Assembly (NCBI GenBank): GCA_043777675.1
Contig: JAYWHR010000065.1
Span: 30,188-94,187 of the forward strand
DNA length: 64,000 nucleotides
Direction of reading: 5' to 3'
From: JANMDU01 sp043777675
GTDB taxonomy: Bacteria > Pseudomonadota > Gammaproteobacteria > Burkholderiales > Burkholderiaceae_C
The notes under the pieces are model-generated. The model worked only from the letters and a program-made list of their open reading frames with translations. It was not told the DNA's origin and made no database searches. Positions 34,334 to 41,849 of the stretch are shown here, in pieces; positions within the stretch are counted from its first letter, which is position 1, and each line of letters begins with the position of its first letter. Made by a program: the position numbers and the translations under genes.

Positions 34334-36409
34334 ATGTCAGCCAAACGCCAACTTTTCGTCACCACCGCCCTACCGTATGCCAACGGCAAATTCCACATCG
34401 GCCACATCATGGAATATATTCAGGCTGATATTTGGGTGCGTTTCCAGCGGATGCAGGGGCATGACGTAAATTTTGTGTGTGCAGACGATGCACATGGCGC
34501 GCCGATCATGATCGCAGCTGAAAAGGCTGGTAAAACACCGCGCCAGTTTGTGGACGACATTGCCGCTGGCCGCAAAGAATACTTAGATGGCTTTCACATC
34601 AGCTTCGACAACTGGAGCCACACCGACAGCGAAGAAAACCACGAACTGTGCCAAACCATTTATCAAGACCTAGACAAAATGGGCCTGATCGGCAAGAAAA
34701 GCGTAGAGCAGTTTTTCGATCCAGAGAAAAACATGTTTTTGCCAGACCGCTTCATCAAAGGCGAATGCCCCAAATGCGGCACCAAAGATCAGTATGGCGA
34801 CAACTGCGAAAACTGCGGCGCAGTGTATGCCCCCACCGATCTGAAAAATCCGTATTCCGCGCTCAGCGGCACCACGCCAATTCTCAAAAGCAGCGACCAC
34901 TATTTCTTCAATTTGTCTGACTCTCGCTGCGTGGAATATCTAGAGAACTGGACGCAAGACGGCAAACTACAACCCGAAGTAGCCAACAAAGTCAAAGAAT
35001 GGTTTTCAGTACGCACCAACCAAGACGGCAGTACGTCTGAGGGTTTAGCTGACTGGGACATCTCCCGCGACGCGCCCTATTTCGGCATCGAGATTCCCGG
35101 CGCGCCTGGTAAATATTTCTATGTGTGGTTTGACGCACCGATTGGTTATTTGGCATCGCTCAAAAATCTGCTCAATGAACGTGGTCAGGATTTTGATGCT
35201 TACATCGCACCTAGTTCAGCAGTTGAGCAATACCACTTCATCGGCAAAGACATCGTTACGTTTCACACGCTCTTCTGGCCAGCAGTATTGAAGTTCAGCG
35301 GCCGCAAGACGCCGAATAACGTGTTTGTGCACGGCTTCCTCACCGTCAACAACGGTGAAAAAATGAGCAAGAGCCGTGGCACGGGTCTCGATCCTTTGAA
35401 ATACCTCGGCTTGAGTATGAACCCAGAATGGCTGCGCTATTACTTGGCCACCAAGCTGTCTGCACGCAATGAAGATATTGATTTCAACGCAGAAGATTTC
35501 ATGCTGCGGGTGAATAGTGATTTGATTGGCAAGTATGTAAATATTGCGAGTCGTGCTGCTAAGTTTTTACCCAACGGCGCGCTGGCAGCATTTACGGATG
35601 ATTCGCCGCACAAGTCGGGTGATCTACTCAAAAACGTTCGCGGCTTTTACGAAGAGCGTGAATATGGCAAAGCGCTGCGCGAGATCATGACGTTTGCTGA
35701 CAGCGTGAATTCGCGATTCGATGGCGCTGCACCTTGGAAGCTCGTTAAAGAAGGCAAGGCAGAGCTTGCTGCAGAGAAAAGCTCGGAAGCCATTCAAATG
35801 TTTCGCATCATGAGCGCATGCTTGAAGCCGGTGATGCCTAGCGTTGTTGCGGCCGTTGAAAAATTTCTGCAATGTGAATCGCTCAGCTTTGAAAACGCAA
35901 GCCAGCCCTTGCCCATCGGCCACCGCGTGGGCAATTATGAGCACCTCATGCAACGCGTCACCTCAGAGCAACTTTCAAGCCTTTTTGAGCCTCCAGCCGG
36001 CATAGAATCTGCGCAAGTCGCTATTGAATCAGTAGCATCATCATTGCCCGGTGGCGAAGCGATTGCACAGAGCATCACGATTGACGACTTCGCCAAAATC
36101 GATCTGCGCATCGCCAAAATCGTTAACTGCGAAGCCGTGGAAGGCTCAACCAAGCTGCTGCGCTTGACGCTGGAAGTGGGCGAAGGCAAAACGCGGAACG
36201 TCTTCAGTGGCATCGCCAGCATGTACAAACCCGAGCAGCTCGTGGGCAAGCTGACGGTGATGGTGGCCAATCTCGCGCCGCGCAAGATGAAATTCGGCAT
36301 CAGCGAAGGCATGGTGCTCGCAGGCAGCCATGCCGATGAAAAAGCCACGCCCGGTATTTACATCCTAGAGCCCTTCCCCGGCGCGCAACCAGGCATGCGC
36401 GTGCGTTAA
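34334..36409 (+). CDS. metG: Methionyl-tRNA synthetase
   Basis: Charges tRNA-Met. The 691-residue protein has the HIGH-type motif FHIGHIMEYIQADI near 19, a zinc knuckle (CPKCGTKDQYGDNCENCG near 145-162), the KMSKS motif (NGEKMSKSRGTG near 338) and an anticodon-binding helical domain. The C terminus carries a tRNA-binding OB fold (IDLRIAKIVNCEAVEGSTKL onwards). The linker before this appended domain (about 555-570) is supplied by a dispersed repeat encoding AGIESAQVAIESVAS, which accounts for some of its extra length over E. coli MetG. It diverges from mrp. Confidence 0.96.
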   Translation: MSAKRQLFVTTALPYANGKFHIGHIMEYIQADIWVRFQRMQGHDVNFVCADDAHGAPIMIAAEKAGKTPRQFVDDIAAGRKEYLDGFHISFDNWSHTDSEENHELCQTIYQDLDKMGLIGKKSVEQFFDPEKNMFLPDRFIKGECPKCGTKDQYGDNCENCGAVYAPTDLKNPYSALSGTTPILKSSDHYFFNLSDSRCVEYLENWTQDGKLQPEVANKVKEWFSVRTNQDGSTSEGLADWDISRDAPYFGIEIPGAPGKYFYVWFDAPIGYLASLKNLLNERGQDFDAYIAPSSAVEQYHFIGKDIVTFHTLFWPAVLKFSGRKTPNNVFVHGFLTVNNGEKMSKSRGTGLDPLKYLGLSMNPEWLRYYLATKLSARNEDIDFNAEDFMLRVNSDLIGKYVNIASRAAKFLPNGALAAFTDDSPHKSGDLLKNVRGFYEEREYGKALREIMTFADSVNSRFDGAAPWKLVKEGKAELAAEKSSEAIQMFRIMSACLKPVMPSVVAAVEKFLQCESLSFENASQPLPIGHRVGNYEHLMQRVTSEQLSSLFEPPAGIESAQVAIESVASSLPGGEAIAQSITIDDFAKIDLRIAKIVNCEAVEGSTKLLRLTLEVGEGKTRNVFSGIASMYKPEQLVGKLTVMVANLAPRKMKFGISEGMVLAGSHADEKATPGIYILEPFPGAQPGMRVR
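35970..36036 (+). repeat. Dispersed short repeat, copy 8 (in frame in metG)
   Basis: A T-rich lead, AGCCGGCATAGAATCTGCGC, then GCTATTGAATCAGTAGC. Read in the metG frame it encodes AGIESAQVAIESVAS, between the anticodon-binding and C-terminal tRNA-binding domains. This is one of the best-preserved copies. Confidence 0.9.
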
Positions 36410-36467
36410 TCACGCCGCCCTCAAAAAGCTCCGCTGGTCACATTTCATCTTTACATTGAAGCAGCTA

Positions 36468-36508
36468 TTTTGTACAATATTGCATTCTGAATGCATTTTT
36501 GTACAAAA
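36468..36508. promoter_or_regulatory. Two-tier palindrome over the DUF4143 ATPase start
   Basis: The outer arms TTTTGTACAA (36468-36477) and TTGTACAAAA (36499-36508) are perfect inverse copies. The inner arms TGCATTC and GAATGCA (36481-36487, 36489-36495) meet around a single T. The last base of the palindrome is the A of the ATG start. Its symmetry and position suggest an operator blocking transcription or translation start. Confidence 0.6.
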
Positions 36509-37755
36509 TGACCGCCTCGCAATTTTCTCATCCAACAGCAGCTCTCCAAAGTAGCATCGCTCGCCAAGCAGCGCCCGCAATAGCGCGGTTGGCGCGTGGT
36601 TTTCGAGTGCTCGCGCTCACCGGCCCGCGACAATCAGGCAAAACGACTCTTGCGCAACTGGCCTTCCCCGCTAAACCTTATGTGAGCTTTGAAGACCTAG
36701 AGGTTCGCCGCCGCGCTGAGCTTGATCCACGCGGGTTTCTGGCGATGTTCCCAGATGGCGCTATTTTTGATGAAGTGCAGCGCAGCCCTGATATTTTTTC
36801 CTACCTGCAAACGCATGTGGATGCACGCCAGCGCATGGGGGACTTCATTCTCACTGGTTCGCAGCAATTTGGCCTCACGGCGAGCATCACCCAATCGCTC
36901 GCAGGGCGCGTGGCTATGCTGGATTTGTTGCCACTCTCGCTGGCAGAAATTCATGCCCATCAAGGCATGGCATTGGGTCGCAAGCGCTTATGGGATTTCA
37001 TTTGGCGCGGCTCTTATCCCGCGCTGCATCATAAAACACAGCATGGCGCACCTGCGCTGGAGCCAGCAGATTGGTATTCATCTTATGTCGCTACATATAT
37101 ACAACGGGATGTGAGGCAGATTTCTGGCGTGCAGGATTTGGGAAGCTTTGAGCGTTTTGTGCTGCTGTGCGCAGGCCGCGTAGGGCAATTGCTCAATCTG
37201 GCCTCGCTCGCTTCCGATTGCGGCATCAGCTTCAACACAGCTAAGCATTGGATCAGCGTCATGGAGGCCAGCTACATCATTCGCTTGGTGCAGCCTTGGC
37301 ATGAGAGCTTTGGAAAACGGCTGGTGAAAATGCCCAAGCTGTATTTTTTAGATATGGGCTTACTGTGCTACTTGCTGCGTATTCGTGATCCTCTGGCCTT
37401 GGCACAGCATGCTCTGCGTGGGCTGATTTTTGAATCGTGGGTAATCAGCGAAACGCTCAAATGGCGTGCGAACCAAGGCTTGCGAAGCGATGTGTATTTC
37501 TGGCGTGATAACCATGGCACGGAGATCGATCTGGTGTTCCCGCATGATGACTTGCTCTATGCGGTGGAGATCAAATCAGGCGAGACCTTCAGCGCAGACT
37601 GGCGAGCGGGCTGCGACAAGTTTGTCAAATACGCGGGTTCGCGTGCGGGTGCGCCCATCATCGTCTATGGCGGCTTGGAGAATTTTGAATTTTTGGGTTA
37701 CTCTGTGCGCTCTTGGCATAGCTTATCTGGTGCACCCTCCAACGTATCACCGTAG
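36508..37755 (+). CDS. AAA-type ATPase with C-terminal DUF4143
   Basis: A 415-residue protein of the widespread ATPase/DUF4143 family. Walker A is LTGPRQSGKTTLAQLAF near 36-52; Walker B and following are AIFDEVQRSPDIFSYLQ near 82-98; a sensor region is DFILTGSQQFGL. The C-terminal part includes a winged-helix-like stretch (LASDCGISFNTAKHWISVME) and a restriction-endonuclease-like strand set (YFWRDNHGTEIDLVFPHDD, VEIKSGETFS) with an E/D-x-K core. The function of the family is not settled; it is often accessory or mobile. A TTG three codons earlier is an alternative start. The start codon is covered by a strong palindrome. Confidence 0.88.
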   Translation: MTASQFSHPTAALQSSIARQAAPAIARLARGFRVLALTGPRQSGKTTLAQLAFPAKPYVSFEDLEVRRRAELDPRGFLAMFPDGAIFDEVQRSPDIFSYLQTHVDARQRMGDFILTGSQQFGLTASITQSLAGRVAMLDLLPLSLAEIHAHQGMALGRKRLWDFIWRGSYPALHHKTQHGAPALEPADWYSSYVATYIQRDVRQISGVQDLGSFERFVLLCAGRVGQLLNLASLASDCGISFNTAKHWISVMEASYIIRLVQPWHESFGKRLVKMPKLYFLDMGLLCYLLRIRDPLALAQHALRGLIFESWVISETLKWRANQGLRSDVYFWRDNHGTEIDLVFPHDDLLYAVEIKSGETFSADWRAGCDKFVKYAGSRAGAPIIVYGGLENFEFLGYSVRSWHSLSGAPSNVSP

Positions 37756-37805
37756 CGTGTATAGAAACTCTTCCCTGCACACTCTTGAAGAGATAATATC
37801 GCATC

Positions 37806-38633
37806 ATGAACGCCCAAACAGATCGCGAAAGCCAGGCTCTCCAAAAGACCGATGCATCCGCCTACCGCAACTACACCGCCCCGCAAGTGAGCGAGGCGCA
37901 GCAGCGGGTGCGGGAGTTTTATCGGCTCAACCACACGCATCAAACGCACGATTTCGCGAAGGCAAAGAAAGCAGATTTTTTGAGCTTTACGCGCCAGAAG
38001 ATGAACCTGTGGGATGCGCTGGATTACCTCAACACTTTGGTAGACGATTCAGATCCTGACACCGCGCTGCCGCAAATTGATCATCTTGTGCAAACGGCCG
38101 AAGCCATGCGCAAAGATGGCCAACCCGATTGGATGATACTCACGGGCTTTATTCATGATTTGGGCAAAGTGCTCTGCCTGTTTGGTGAGCCACAATGGGC
38201 TGTGGTGGGCGATACATTTCCCACGGGCTGCGCGTATTCATCAAAAATTGTTTATAGTGAATTTTTCGCGCACAACCCTGATTTGCACAAGCCAGAATTA
38301 CAAACGAAGTACGGCATTTATGCGCCCCATTGCGGCCTGGATCAAGTCCACATGAGTTGGGGGCATGATGAATATCTGTATCACCTGCTGCGCCATCATC
38401 TGCCGATGGAAGCGCTCTACATGATTCGTTATCACAGCTTTTACAGTTGGCACGTAGTGGGCCATTACGATCACCTGTGCAACGCGCAAGACCGCGCGAT
38501 GCTGCCTTGGGTGCAGCGCTTCAATCCATATGATTTGTATTCCAAAAATCCAAATCGCCCTGTGCTCAGCGATGTGAAGCCGTATTACGAAGATTTGATG
38601 GCGAAGTATTTGCCTGCTGATATTCAGTTCTGA
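37806..38633 (+). CDS. Myo-inositol oxygenase family diiron enzyme
   Basis: A 275-residue protein that resembles animal MIOX along its full length. That enzyme cleaves myo-inositol with O2 to D-glucuronate. All six iron ligands of MIOX have counterparts: His in DHLVQTAEAMRK, His-Asp in FIHDLGKVL, His in MSWGHDEYLYH, His in MIRYHSFYSWH and Asp in FNPYDLYSK. The segments GEPQWAVVGDTFPTGC and PHCGLDQVHMSWGHDEY look nearly identical to the mammalian protein. No other inositol gene is nearby, so the physiological substrate is open. It lies between the DUF4143 ATPase and a SulP transporter on the same strand. Confidence 0.92.
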   Translation: MNAQTDRESQALQKTDASAYRNYTAPQVSEAQQRVREFYRLNHTHQTHDFAKAKKADFLSFTRQKMNLWDALDYLNTLVDDSDPDTALPQIDHLVQTAEAMRKDGQPDWMILTGFIHDLGKVLCLFGEPQWAVVGDTFPTGCAYSSKIVYSEFFAHNPDLHKPELQTKYGIYAPHCGLDQVHMSWGHDEYLYHLLRHHLPMEALYMIRYHSFYSWHVVGHYDHLCNAQDRAMLPWVQRFNPYDLYSKNPNRPVLSDVKPYYEDLMAKYLPADIQF

Positions 38634-38681
38634 AGCCTGCTTTGAGTTAGTCATTGGCACACAGCTTGCTCTGAACCCAGT

Positions 38682-39950
38682 ATGACTTTCCGCCCTCGCC
38701 TGCTCGACACCCTGGCCGGCTACAGCCGCGCAGCCCTCATCAAAGACATCGGCGCTGGCATCACCGTGGGCATTGTGGCGCTGCCGCTGGCTATTGCGAT
38801 TGCCATTGCCTCCGGGCTGCCGCCGCAAGCGGGCTTGTGGACAGCGATTGTGGGCGGGCTGCTTGTGTCGCTGTTGGGCGGCTCCAATGTGCAAATCGCG
38901 GGGCCCGCCAATGCATTCATCGTGGTGGTTTACAGCATCATTTTGCAACACGGCATCATGGGCTTGCTGCTGGCCACCATGATGGCGGGCGCGCTCATGG
39001 TGATCATGGGTCTGCTGCAACTGGGGCGCTGGATGCGCCATGTGCCCGATGCTTTGATTGAAGGCTTCACCAGCGCCATTGCAGTAATCATCATCATCAC
39101 GCAGCTCAAAGATGCGCTCGGCTTGCCGCTACCCAAGCCGCCAGCGGATGTGATTGGCTTGGTGGCTGCGGTGGCGGGCAAACTTGCGCAATTCAACCCG
39201 TGGTCGCTGGCTTTGGCTACTTCCTGCATTCTCATGCTCGTGCTCTGGCAGCAATTGAGCAAGCGCTTTGCGCTGCTCGCGCGCATTCCGGGACCGATGG
39301 TGGCGCTGCTTGGCCTCACTTTGCTGGCTTGGGGTTTGCAGCTGCCCGCCGAGACGATTGGCAGCCGCTTTGGCGCAGCCTTCAGCGAGATGGGTAGCCA
39401 TTGGCCAAGCTTCATGTTGCCCAGCGTGCCTTGGAGCAGCCTGCCTGCGCTGATCGTGCCTGCGTTTACTTTAGCCGCGCTTGCTGCGATTGAATCCCTG
39501 CTTTGCGCGCGCATGGCCGATGAGCAAGCGCCAAACATGCAAAAGCATGCCCCCAATCAAGAGTTAATGGCGCAAGGCATCGCCAACATGGCCGCGCCGC
39601 TGCTTGGAGGCATGCCCGTCACAGGCACGATTGCCCGCACCATGACCAGTTTGCGCAGCGGCGGCTCCACGCCCATTGCAGGCATCGTGCATTCCCTCAC
39701 GCTATTGCTCATCGTGTTGATCGCTGCGCCCTTGGCCGCACACATTCCACTTGCGGTGCTCTCAGGCATCTTGCTCTTCATCGCATGGAACATGGGCGAT
39801 TGGAAAGGCTTGCTCGCCTTACATCGCCAGGGCCGTGAATGGGCTTGGGTGGTGGGGGTGACTTTCGTTTTGACGCTCGCGCTCAGCTTGACTTGGGGAA
39901 TTGCTGGCGGGTTGGCGGTTTCTTGGGCTTTTGGCAAGCGTAAGGCTTGA
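38682..39950 (+). CDS. SulP family anion transporter lacking a STAS domain
   Basis: A 422-residue inner-membrane protein with ten or more transmembrane segments. The SulP signature is clear (DIGAGITVGIVALPLAIAIA, SGLPPQAGLWTAIVGGLL, GGSNVQIAGPANAF), as is the later ESLLCARMADEQA with GQIGA-like GIANMAAPLLGGMPVTGTIARTM. Most SulP proteins end in a cytoplasmic STAS domain of about 100 residues; this one stops after the last helix (AVSWAFGKRKA). Its stop codon is 11 bases before a long palindromic element, so truncation by that insertion is possible. Sulfate, bicarbonate or dicarboxylates are candidate substrates. Confidence 0.88.
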   Translation: MTFRPRLLDTLAGYSRAALIKDIGAGITVGIVALPLAIAIAIASGLPPQAGLWTAIVGGLLVSLLGGSNVQIAGPANAFIVVVYSIILQHGIMGLLLATMMAGALMVIMGLLQLGRWMRHVPDALIEGFTSAIAVIIIITQLKDALGLPLPKPPADVIGLVAAVAGKLAQFNPWSLALATSCILMLVLWQQLSKRFALLARIPGPMVALLGLTLLAWGLQLPAETIGSRFGAAFSEMGSHWPSFMLPSVPWSSLPALIVPAFTLAALAAIESLLCARMADEQAPNMQKHAPNQELMAQGIANMAAPLLGGMPVTGTIARTMTSLRSGGSTPIAGIVHSLTLLLIVLIAAPLAAHIPLAVLSGILLFIAWNMGDWKGLLALHRQGREWAWVVGVTFVLTLALSLTWGIAGGLAVSWAFGKRKA

Positions 39951-39961
39951 ATACCGAACTG

Positions 39962-40124
39962 CCGGACGCAGAAGACGCAAAGGTTACGCAGAAGGAATAC
40001 CAAAAAGACAAAAAAGGGCGAAGAGAAGGCGAATACAGATCACTGAAGTTTCTGAATTCAATTTTTGCATTTTTTTTCTGTCTTTTTTGCGTCTTTTGCG
40101 TAACCTTTGTGTCTTCTGCGTCCG
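39962..40124. repeat. Long palindromic intergenic element, copy 4
   Basis: The left arm starts CCGGACGCAGAAGACGCAAA and continues GGTTACGCAGAAGG; the right arm is TTGCGTAACCTTTGTGTCTT then CTGCGTCCG. The core is A-rich on the left and T-rich on the right. It lies between the converging SulP gene and the BamE-like gene. Confidence 0.9.
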
Positions 40125-40135
40125 ATATTTTTGAC

Positions 40136-40669
40136 TTATTTTCCCGTCATCCCATTTTTAGGGTCTTCAGGATCAAGCCCCGTCTCTGAGCGGATTACTT
40201 TCAAATTGCTATCCATCACCGCGCTAAAAATCATCGATGTATTGTTTTGATCTGCCAGATAGCGCCAGTTGTAATAGGTCTCTCTTTTCAGCTCATACGG
40301 CACAACCTTCATCGGCTTGCCAAGCAGTTTGCGCACATCTTCCATCATCATCCCGGGCTGCACTTTTGCGAAATTCGCTGCCGAGAGCACTTGGCGCAGG
40401 GCGCTCATTTTTCCGTCTGTACCAATCGTGATCATGTAGTTGCGGTGGCCGGCGGGCTGACGGTTGTATTCAAAGATACGCGCACCATTCTCGCCCTCCC
40501 AAATTTTCTCAGGCTCACCAAATTTCGTGCGCACATCGGCCTCAGTAGCCACACCCTCTTCGAGCTCAATAATCCGCTGCTGGTCACAGCCGACAAGCCC
40601 GAAAAAACTAGCCACGATTCCCATAAAAATCACCTTTTTGAAGACGTTTTTAAATGCTGCTGATGCCAT
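40136..40669 (-). CDS. Lipoprotein with BamE/SmpA-like domain
   Basis: A 177-residue putative outer-membrane lipoprotein. After the start (MASAAFKNVFKKV) a hydrophobic segment ends in a lipobox FGLVGC, giving acylation of Cys near residue 29. The body has two helix-hairpin-strand units of the SmpA/OmlA kind: ATEADVRTKFGEPEKIWEG and VQPGMMMEDVRKLLGKPMKV followed by YYNWRYL. BamE in the beta-barrel machinery has one such unit, so this is a relative rather than BamE itself. GGGGG stands 6 bases before the ATG at 40669; a TTG at 40693 is less likely. It diverges from the DUF3460 gene. Confidence 0.8.
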   Translation of the reverse strand: MASAAFKNVFKKVIFMGIVASFFGLVGCDQQRIIELEEGVATEADVRTKFGEPEKIWEGENGARIFEYNRQPAGHRNYMITIGTDGKMSALRQVLSAANFAKVQPGMMMEDVRKLLGKPMKVVPYELKRETYYNWRYLADQNNTSMIFSAVMDSNLKVIRSETGLDPEDPKNGMTGK

Positions 40670-40715
40670 GTTAACCCCCGGTAAAATAGTCAATTACTAG
40701 AAACAGTGTAAACCC

Positions 40716-40943
40716 ATGTCGCTCAAATCCATCCTCGCCAATTTGTTTCTCAAAAATGGCGACTATCGTTCGGATGCCACGAATTTCATCGCTGATGTCA
40801 AGCGCGCCCGCCCTGAGCTTGATGCCCAGCAACTCACAGGCCGCGCGCTGCTTTGGGATAAGAACGTTGATCGCAGCCAAATGGCTGACATTGGCGCTGG
40901 CCAAGTCAAGCAACAAGCCTACCCCTATCAAACCAAGGCCTGA
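40716..40943 (+). CDS. DUF3460 family small protein
   Basis: A 75-residue soluble protein with the DUF3460 pattern: YRSDATNFIADVKRARPELDA, then QQLTGRALLWDKN with a conserved WDK. The function of the family is unknown. It is found mainly in betaproteobacteria and is commonly close to scpA, as here (45 bases upstream). Co-transcription with scpA is likely. Confidence 0.85.
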   Translation: MSLKSILANLFLKNGDYRSDATNFIADVKRARPELDAQQLTGRALLWDKNVDRSQMADIGAGQVKQQAYPYQTKA

Positions 40944-40987
40944 ACCGCTCCGCCCCTGCCTGCCCTGCGATTGATCGAAGCTAAGCC

Positions 40988-41845
40988 GTGACCCGATTGC
41001 CTGATCTGAGTGAAAGCGCTGCATTGCCTGCATCGCTAGCTGCCATGCCCACTGTGTTTGACACCGTAGCACTTGCTCGGCTGTATGGTGAGCCGCTGTT
41101 TAAAATGCCACAGGATTTATACATCCCGCCTGATGCGCTGGAGGTGTTTCTTGAAGCCTTTGAAGGCCCACTTGATCTTTTGCTTTATCTCATCCGCAAA
41201 CAAAATTTCAATATTCTCGACATCCCCATGGCGGGAGTGACCAAGCAATATTTGAGCTATGTTGACGAAATCCGCAATCACAATTTAGAGCTTGCTGCTG
41301 AATATCTTTTGATGGCTGCCATGCTGATCGAAATCAAATCACGCATGCTCTTGCCGCCGAAGAAAACGGAAGATGGCAAAGAACCGGAAGACCCGCGTGC
41401 CGAGCTGGTGCGCCGCCTGCTCGAATACGAGCGCATGAAGCAAGCTGCCCACAAGATAGACAGCTTGCCTACCTTTGGTCGCGATTATTTGCGCGCTCAG
41501 GTCTATATCGAACAAAGCCTCGTGCCGCGCTTCCCCGATGTGCATATGGTGGATTTGCAGGATGCGTGGCGCGACATATTAAAGCGCGCCAAGCTCATCC
41601 AGCATCACAAAATCACGCGCGAAGAGCTTTCCGTACGCGAGCATATGAGCATGGTTTTGAAGCGTCTTCAAGGCCGCAAGTTTGTGGAATTTGAAGAGCT
41701 GTTTGATCCGAGCCACGGCACGCAAGTGCTGGTCGTCACGTTTATTGCTCTGCTTGAATTGGGCAAAGAGACGCTGGTTGAGATCACGCAGGCTGAAGCT
41801 TACGCGCCGATTTACGTCCGACTGGCTTACACACCTGCGAGTTGA
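40988..41845 (+). CDS. scpA: Segregation and condensation protein A
   Basis: The kleisin subunit of the SMC-ScpAB chromosome condensation complex. The 285-residue protein contains FEGPLDLLLYLIRKQNFNIL near 55-75, AAEYLLMAAMLIEIKSRMLLP near 103-123, and a C-terminal winged helix that binds the SMC head (LVVTFIALLELGKETLVEITQ). The listed start is a GTG at 40988; an ATG at 41045 is an alternative that removes 19 non-conserved residues. No scpB is next to it; purH converges 4 bases away. Confidence 0.93.
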   Translation: MTRLPDLSESAALPASLAAMPTVFDTVALARLYGEPLFKMPQDLYIPPDALEVFLEAFEGPLDLLLYLIRKQNFNILDIPMAGVTKQYLSYVDEIRNHNLELAAEYLLMAAMLIEIKSRMLLPPKKTEDGKEPEDPRAELVRRLLEYERMKQAAHKIDSLPTFGRDYLRAQVYIEQSLVPRFPDVHMVDLQDAWRDILKRAKLIQHHKITREELSVREHMSMVLKRLQGRKFVEFEELFDPSHGTQVLVVTFIALLELGKETLVEITQAEAYAPIYVRLAYTPAS

Positions 41846-41849
41846 TACT

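Noticed and set aside
8604..40124. Repeated CGCAGAAGACGC elements considered as a CRISPR array
   Set aside because: The units are scattered, inverted within each copy and not regularly spaced, and no cas gene is present.
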